DNA of 10,620 bases. It comes from Flavobacteriales bacterium UBA3364 (lineage in GTDB: Bacteria > Bacteroidota > Bacteroidia > Flavobacteriales_F > PHOS-HE28). The stretch is from the NCBI GenBank assembly GCA_002360495.1, contig DEQO01000197.1, positions 1 to 10,620 on the forward strand, read 5' to 3'. Position numbers and translations under genes: made by a program. Below, in pieces: positions 6,846 through 10,620 of this stretch. The notes under the pieces are model-generated. The model was not told where the DNA came from. It made no database searches and saw only the letters and a list, made by a program, of their open reading frames with translations. Position 1 is the first letter of the stretch; the number at the start of each line of letters is the position of its first letter.

Positions 6846-7316
6846 ATGGCCCAACATGTCCTGGAGCGGTCGCAATTCCTGCCGATCACGCTCGACGCGG
6901 CATGGGCCTTCTTCAGCAGCCCGAGGAACCTCGCGGTGATCACACCGCCGCAAATGGGTTTTGTGATCCACGCGCCTTTCGACGACAGGCCCACATATGC
7001 CGGGCAGCGCATCAACTACACGGTAAGGCCTGTGCTGGGTATTCCGTTGAAATGGACCACGTTGATCGAGGAGGTCCAGGAACCGGTCCGGTTCGTGGAC
7101 ACGCAATTGTCAGGCCCGTACAAGCGCTGGTGGCACCAACATACGTTCGAGCCCGTCCCGGGTGGCGTGCTGATGCATGACCGCGTTGAATACGAATTGC
7201 CCCTTGGCCCCATCGGAGAACTTGCCCACGGTATCTTCGTAAGGCGCAAACTGGAGGGGATCTTCTCGTTCCGTAATGCGACCTTGAAGGAACTTTTTCC
7301 GGTAGCGCAGAACTGA
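6846..7316 (+). CDS. SRPBCC-fold (START/Bet v1-like) ligand-binding protein
   Basis: The 156-residue protein has the outline of the SRPBCC superfamily: an N-terminal strand ending in ERSQFLPITLDAAWAFFSSP with the helix RNLAVITPP, a run of strands including GQRINYTV and KWTTLIEEV, FVDTQLSGPYKRWWHQHTF in the middle, and a long C-terminal helix (FVRRKLEGIFSFRNATLKEL). SRPBCC proteins enclose hydrophobic ligands in a deep cavity; some are cyclases or aromatases, others lipid or pigment carriers. The nearby carotenoid genes suggest a hydrophobic isoprenoid ligand, but this is inference and no catalytic residue can be named. It lies 4 bases after the second small gene and 27 before crtZ. Confidence 0.8.
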   Translation: MAQHVLERSQFLPITLDAAWAFFSSPRNLAVITPPQMGFVIHAPFDDRPTYAGQRINYTVRPVLGIPLKWTTLIEEVQEPVRFVDTQLSGPYKRWWHQHTFEPVPGGVLMHDRVEYELPLGPIGELAHGIFVRRKLEGIFSFRNATLKELFPVAQN

Positions 7317-7343
7317 AGTACAGCACCCGTTGTTCAAGGCACG

Positions 7344-7826
7344 ATGAGCATCTGGACCATCATCGGTATCGTACTCTTCACCTTCTTCGCGATGGAGTTC
7401 GTGGCGTGGGCCACCCACAAGTACGTGATGCACGGCTTTCTGTGGTCGTTGCATTCGGACCACCACAAGAAGGACCACTACGGGTTCCTGGAACGCAACG
7501 ACACCTTCTTCCTGATCTTCGCTGTACCATCGATGTTGCTCTTCATCATCGGAAGCTTGAAAGGACTGCACACACCCTACCTCTGGATCGGCCTCGGAAT
7601 ACTGGTGTACGGCATCGCCTATTTCATCGTGCATGAGGTCTTCATCCACCAGCGTATCAAATGGTTGAAGAGAACGAACAACCCCTACTTCCTGGGGATC
7701 CGCAAGGCACATAAGGTCCACCACAAGCGCTTGGGCAAGGAGGATGGAGAGTGCTTCGGCATGCTTTGGGTACCGTTGAAGTACTTCCGCGAAGCGCGCA
7801 AGGCACTGGCCAATCAGAACGTATGA
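7344..7826 (+). CDS. crtZ: Beta-carotene hydroxylase (non-heme di-iron, CrtZ type)
   Basis: This integral membrane di-iron enzyme adds hydroxyl groups to the beta-ionone rings of carotene, giving zeaxanthin-type xanthophylls. All four histidine clusters of the family are present in the 160-residue protein: H25xxxxH30, H37xxH40H41, H97xxxxH102 and H123xxH126H127, ten histidines in total. Hydrophobic stretches lie at the N-terminus (IWTIIGIVLFTFFAMEFV) and in the middle (LIFAVPSMLLFIIGSL and LWIGLGILVYGIAYFIV). It is the last gene of the carotenoid operon. Its substrate needs a lycopene cyclase, which is not encoded in this window, so that gene should lie elsewhere in the genome. Confidence 0.94.
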   Translation: MSIWTIIGIVLFTFFAMEFVAWATHKYVMHGFLWSLHSDHHKKDHYGFLERNDTFFLIFAVPSMLLFIIGSLKGLHTPYLWIGLGILVYGIAYFIVHEVFIHQRIKWLKRTNNPYFLGIRKAHKVHHKRLGKEDGECFGMLWVPLKYFREARKALANQNV

Positions 7827-7838
7827 GGCCACCCGTGC

Positions 7839-7854
7839 CAACAGCGCGCTGTTG
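7839..7854. repeat. Perfect 16-bp palindrome after crtZ
   Basis: CAACAGCGCGCTGTTG is its own reverse complement and lies 12 bases after the crtZ stop. It has no T-run behind it, so it is a poor rho-independent terminator. It could be a weak transcript-end hairpin or a protein-binding site for the following operon. Confidence 0.45.
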
Positions 7855-7896
7855 ATCCACCGCTCGGTCGGCGCGGACTTGTGCCAGCACCGGGGC

Positions 7897-7904
7897 TACC
7901 TTTA
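7897..7904 (+). promoter_or_regulatory. Possible -7 box upstream of the methyltransferase gene
   Basis: TACCTTTA matches TAnnTTTG except at the last base and lies 25 bases before the chosen ATG at 7929. No well-spaced TTG is visible upstream. It would give the methyltransferase-adenosyltransferase pair its own transcript, but read-through from crtZ is equally possible. Confidence 0.3.
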
Positions 7905-7928
7905 GCCGCTGCGCCGGAGAGGCGTTCG

Positions 7929-8729
7929 ATGGAACTTGGAATGAGCGACCAATTCCGGCAGATCGGAAGTTATCTGGGCCATCTGGTGAAGGCACGGAAC
8001 AGGCATGGTGTCCATAGCCCGTTCGTGTACGATCTGATCTCGCAAGTGCTCCGGTCTTCCACCGAACTTCCGGAATTCGGGACGATCGAGGCCCTACGCG
8101 ACGATCTGTTGGACAGCGAACAGACCATCCGCGTGAACGACCTCGGCGCCGGTTCACGTGTGTTCGATCTCCCCGTCCGTCGTGTGGCGGATACTGCTCG
8201 CACGGCGCTGAAAACGCCACAGCAAGCACAGATGCTCTTCCGGCTGGCGCGGTATTTCCAAGCCAGGAACGTGCTGGAACTGGGCACTTCGTTCGGGATC
8301 ACAACGCTATACCTGGCGCTTGGTGCGGACGAAGGGACCGTGTATACGATAGAAGGTTGCCCGCAAACGATGCGTATAGCACAGCATCATTTCGACCAGT
8401 TGAAGCAACGCAACATCGTGCCGATGCTGGGCAGCTTCCGCAGCAAACTGCCCGAGACCCTGCAGCGTATGGGCGAAGCCGATCTCGTCTTCATCGACGG
8501 CCACCATGCCAAGGAACCCACGGTGGACTATTTCGGGCAATGCCTGACGAAAGCACACAACGACACCGTTTTCGTGTTCGACGACATCCACTGGAGCCGC
8601 GGCATGGAGCAGGCTTGGGAGGAGGTGAAGGCACATCCGCGAGTTACCGTCACCATCGACCTGTATAACCTGGGACTGGTGTTCCTGCGCAGCGAACAAG
8701 CCAAGGAGCATTTCACGCTGCGCTACTGA
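7929..8729 (+). CDS. Class I SAM-dependent methyltransferase
   Basis: The 266-residue protein has a Rossmann-type methyltransferase core. Motif I is VLELGTSFGITT (residues 115-126), then VYTIEG, a VFIDGHH block (187-193) and FVFDDIHW (near 215-222), which resembles the O-methyltransferase branch. The N-terminal segment HGVHSPFVYDL is, in my experience, shared by many Bacteroidota proteins annotated this way. The substrate cannot be told from sequence. I chose the ATG at 7929 because GGAGAGG lies 6 bases upstream; another ATG at 7941 is possible, and the open frame back to 7881 (GTG) would add residues from the promoter region. Carotenoid methylation is conceivable from position but unsupported. 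The adenosyltransferase gene starts 12 bases later. Confidence 0.85.
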   Translation: MELGMSDQFRQIGSYLGHLVKARNRHGVHSPFVYDLISQVLRSSTELPEFGTIEALRDDLLDSEQTIRVNDLGAGSRVFDLPVRRVADTARTALKTPQQAQMLFRLARYFQARNVLELGTSFGITTLYLALGADEGTVYTIEGCPQTMRIAQHHFDQLKQRNIVPMLGSFRSKLPETLQRMGEADLVFIDGHHAKEPTVDYFGQCLTKAHNDTVFVFDDIHWSRGMEQAWEEVKAHPRVTVTIDLYNLGLVFLRSEQAKEHFTLRY

Positions 8730-8741
8730 GCGCATCCGGCG

Positions 8742-9293
8742 ATGAAGATCTACACACGTTCGGGCGACAAGGGGCAAACCAGTTTGCTCGGCGGTTCGCG
8801 TGTGCCCAAGGACAGCTTACGTATCGAAGCCTACGGGACCATTGATGAACTGAACAGCCACATCGGCCTGTTGCGTGACCACGCGAAGGGGACGCGCGAC
8901 GAACTGCTCATTCCCATCCAGGAGAAGCTCTTCAGCCTGGGTTCGCGGCTGACCAGCGAAAGCGAGGAACAGGCCGAGAAATTCAAGGTCCCACGGATCA
9001 CAGATGCCGACATCAGCGCCATGGAGGCCGAGATGGACCGCATGGACAAGGAGTTACCAGAGATGCGCAATTTCATCCTGCCGGGTGGCGATCTGGCCGC
9101 TTCGCAGGCCCATGTCTGCCGCACCGTCTGCCGGCGTGCCGAGCGCTTGGTCGTCACACTGGCTGCCTCGGAGGCCGTTCCGGAGAGCGTGGTGCGCTAC
9201 CTCAACCGCCTTAGCGACCTGCTTTTTGTGCTCGCCCGGCACCTCGCCCATATGAACGGCGTGGCGGATACCCCCTGGAAGCCGCGTCCTTAG
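8742..9293 (+). CDS. pduO: Cob(I)alamin adenosyltransferase, PduO type
   Basis: It transfers the adenosyl group of ATP to cob(I)alamin, making coenzyme B12 (adenosylcobalamin). The 183-residue protein carries the PduO-type N-terminal ATP-binding loop TRSGDKGQTSLLGG (residues 5-18), then YGTIDELNSHIG, FILPGG in the middle, the helix CRTVCRRAERLVV, and a C-terminal helix RYLNRLSDLLFVLAR. These are hallmarks of the trimeric PduO family rather than the CobA or EutT types. Length is normal. It follows the methyltransferase by 12 bases, so they are probably co-transcribed. Flavobacterial users of this cofactor include methylmalonyl-CoA mutase and B12-dependent photoreceptor regulators; none is in the window. 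Confidence 0.95.
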   Translation: MKIYTRSGDKGQTSLLGGSRVPKDSLRIEAYGTIDELNSHIGLLRDHAKGTRDELLIPIQEKLFSLGSRLTSESEEQAEKFKVPRITDADISAMEAEMDRMDKELPEMRNFILPGGDLAASQAHVCRTVCRRAERLVVTLAASEAVPESVVRYLNRLSDLLFVLARHLAHMNGVADTPWKPRP

Positions 9294-9324
9294 GCAGTTC
9301 CCCACGGTTGATAAGTCGATGTCC

Positions 9325-9350
9325 GACGGATCGTGATCCGTCTATATTTG
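9325..9350 (+). promoter_or_regulatory. Promoter -7 box with adjoining inverted repeat, upstream of the small acidic gene
   Basis: TATATTTG (9343-9350) is a clean TAnnTTTG box. Directly before it, GACGGATC (9325-9332) and GATCCGTC (9335-9342) form 8-bp perfect inverted arms around GT. The dyad therefore abuts the -7 box and could be an operator, or the hairpin that ends the adenosyltransferase transcript, although the T content after it is low. No TTG lies at the usual -33 distance. The start codon at 9386 is 35 bases past the box. Confidence 0.6.
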
Positions 9351-9385
9351 CGGCCAATTTCACGGACCCTAACACGGCCTTTTCG

Positions 9386-9607
9386 ATGTATTGGACACTT
9401 GAACTAGCCTCGTATTTGGAGGACGCACCCTGGCCGGCGACCAAGGACGAGTTGATCGATTTCGCCATGCGTACCGGAGCTCCACTGGAAGTGGTGGAGA
9501 ACCTGCAAGGCATCGAGGATGACGAAGAGGTCTTCGAAACGATCGAGGACATCTGGCCGGACTATCCATCGAAGGAGGACTTCTTCTTCAACGAGGACGA
9601 GTACTGA
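9386..9607 (+). CDS. Small acidic DUF2795-like protein
   Basis: The 73-residue protein starts MYWTLELASYLEDAPWPATK, continues with DELIDFAMRTGAP and LEVVENLQ, and ends in a very acidic tail with IWPDYPSKEDFFFNEDEY. It has 22 Asp/Glu against 3 Lys/Arg. The ELASYLEDAPWPATKDELIDYA-type sequence resembles the small DUF2795 family widespread in Bacteroidota; its function is not established. I chose the ATG at 9386, since the open frame back to 9308 runs through the promoter. It is framed by its own promoter and a strong terminator, so it is probably transcribed alone, just before secA. Very acidic small proteins can mimic nucleic acid or bind basic partners; this is speculation here. Confidence 0.85.
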   Translation: MYWTLELASYLEDAPWPATKDELIDFAMRTGAPLEVVENLQGIEDDEEVFETIEDIWPDYPSKEDFFFNEDEY

Positions 9608-9623
9608 GATCTCGAACTTCATG

Positions 9624-9668
9624 GGAACCCCGGTCCGAGCCTTACTCGCGACCGGGGTTCCTGCTTTT
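9624..9668 (+). terminator. Strong rho-independent-like terminator after the small acidic gene
   Basis: GGAACCCCGGTC (9624-9635) and GACCGGGGTTCC (9650-9661) form a perfect 12-bp stem. The loop contains a second short stem, CGAG/CTCG. It is followed by TGCTTTT, a modest U-tract. It lies 16 bases after the stop codon and separates this gene from secA. Confidence 0.8.
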
Positions 9669-9733
9669 CGGTCCGGCCTGACGCGATGGCAGTCCTTCCA
9701 TTCACGGCAAGGTCTCTGCTGCGGACGTTCGGC

Positions 9734-9741
9734 TACCTTTG
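9734..9741 (+). promoter_or_regulatory. Promoter -7 box for secA
   Basis: TACCTTTG matches TAnnTTTG exactly, 54 bases before the secA ATG. No TTG is seen at the usual -33 spacing. Its place just after a strong terminator makes an independent secA promoter likely. Confidence 0.6.
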
Positions 9742-9795
9742 CCACCCTACAAAAAAGTACCCGTCGGGCCACACCCGGCGCCCTACTCCCTTCCC

Positions 9796-10620
9796 ATGAT
9801 CGGTTCCCTTACCAAGGCCCTTAAAAAAGTATTCGGAGACAAGGCGCAACGAGACCTCAAGGAGGTGATGCCCTTGGTGGACAAGTGCAACGAGGCCTTC
9901 GCGAAACTGGCCGGGCTCAGCAACGATGAGCTGCGCGGGCGGACCATCGCCCTGAAGACGAAGATCACCGACCGCACCAAGGCGAACGACGAGCGCGTGG
10001 AAACGTTGCGCGCCGAGATCGAAGCGGACCAGCACATGGCCATCCACGAACGTGAGCAACGCTACCAGGAGGTGGACAAGCTCCAGGAGGACAGTGTGAA
10101 ACTGATGGAGGAGGTGCTGCTGGAGATCCTGCCCGAAGCCTTCGCCGTTGTGAAAGAGACCGCGAGACGTTTCAAGGAGAACAGCGAATTGCGTGTTCGC
10201 GCCACCGAACTGGACAAGCAACTGGCCATCTCCCGTCCGGATGCGATCAGGATCGAAGGCGATCAGGCCGTTTGGAAGAACAATTGGATCGCCGCCGGTA
10301 ACACGGTGAAGTGGGACATGATCCACTACGACGTGCAGTTGATCGGTGGGATCGCGCTGCACAAAGGCAAGATCGCCGAGATGGGGACAGGTGAAGGAAA
10401 GACCTTGGTGAGCACGTTGCCGGTCTACCTGAACGCCTTGACGGGCCGTGGTGTCCATCTGGTAACGGTGAACGATTACCTCGCGAAACGTGATGCCGAA
10501 TGGATGGGTCCGTTGCACGAGTTCCATGGCCTGCGTGTGGATTGCATCGACAAGCACCAGCCGAACAGCCCCGAGCGCCGCAACGCCTACATGGCCGACA
10601 TCACCTACGGCACCAACAAC
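9796..10620 (+). CDS. secA: Protein translocase ATPase SecA, N-terminal 275 codons (runs off the window)
   Basis: SecA is the ATP-driven motor that pushes secretory proteins through the SecYEG channel. The visible part begins MIGSLTKALKKVFGDKAQRD and includes the Walker A region MGTGEGKT (residues 196-203) followed by LVSTLPVYLNALTGRGVHLV and VNDYLAKRDAEWMGPL, which is near-invariant in SecA. In E. coli the same Walker A motif begins near residue 102, so about 94 residues are inserted before it. The insert is charged and helical-looking (roughly residues 50-150), as known for Bacteroidota SecA. The start is the first in-frame ATG after the promoter. No stop or frameshift occurs before the window ends; the C-terminal two-thirds are outside. 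Confidence 0.97.
   Translation, partial: MIGSLTKALKKVFGDKAQRDLKEVMPLVDKCNEAFAKLAGLSNDELRGRTIALKTKITDRTKANDERVETLRAEIEADQHMAIHEREQRYQEVDKLQEDSVKLMEEVLLEILPEAFAVVKETARRFKENSELRVRATELDKQLAISRPDAIRIEGDQAVWKNNWIAAGNTVKWDMIHYDVQLIGGIALHKGKIAEMGTGEGKTLVSTLPVYLNALTGRGVHLVTVNDYLAKRDAEWMGPLHEFHGLRVDCIDKHQPNSPERRNAYMADITYGTNN

Noticed and set aside
7110..7841. 243-codon minus-strand open frame opposite crtZ and the SRPBCC gene
   Set aside because: CrtZ has all ten metal-binding histidines on the plus strand; the antisense frame shows no domain.
9733..10557. 274-codon minus-strand open frame opposite secA
   Set aside because: SecA is unmistakable on the plus strand. The antisense translation mirrors its codons and would cross the secA promoter.
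1..10620. Insertion sequence, prophage or integration site next to the tRNAs
   Set aside because: tRNA genes are common integration sites, but no integrase, transposase or duplicated tRNA end is visible, and base composition is even apart from the promoter region.

Overview
The window looks like chromosomal DNA of a fairly GC-rich member of the Bacteroidota, probably Flavobacteriales. Three things point there: promoter -7 boxes of the TAnnTTTG type, protein families with Bacteroidota-style sequences (FolC, an unusually long SecA N-terminus, a DUF2795-like acidic protein), and genes that mostly lack a strong Shine-Dalgarno. This assignment is inferred from sequence style; no search was run. 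No mobile element, CRISPR array or phage gene is visible, and no gene-free stretch exceeds about 250 bases.

Layout. Bases 1-1322 hold the tail of a probable TonB-family protein followed by folC (+). Bases 1332-1578 hold two tandem valine tRNAs on the minus strand (anticodons TAC and CAC) with their own promoter, a leader hairpin and a rho-independent terminator that faces the end of folC. An AT-rich divergent region (about 1580-1765) carries a promoter with an inverted repeat. From it runs a tightly packed nine-gene plus-strand operon (1766-7826): ECF-type sigma factor, crtI, crtB, idi, a class I photolyase, two small tandem paralogous proteins of unknown function, an SRPBCC-fold protein and crtZ. 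The first five genes overlap by 1-4 bases, so they are probably translationally coupled. Then come a class I SAM-dependent methyltransferase and a PduO-type cobalamin adenosyltransferase (7929-9293), a separate small acidic protein with its own promoter and strong terminator (9343-9668), and the first 275 codons of secA (9796 to the window end).

How the genes fit together. Idi supplies the allylic isoprenoid isomer, CrtB makes phytoene, CrtI desaturates it, and CrtZ hydroxylates beta-ionone rings. The photolyase repairs UV dimers with blue light. With a sigma factor at the head, the set reads as a light or photo-oxidative stress module, comparable in logic to known ECF-controlled carotenoid/photolyase clusters in other phyla. 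GGPP synthase and lycopene cyclase are not in the window and must be encoded elsewhere, if present.

The least explained content is the pair of 53-residue basic proteins at 6492-6653 and 6680-6841. They are 70% identical, and 15 of their 37 shared residues use different codons, which is strong internal evidence that both are real, selected genes.
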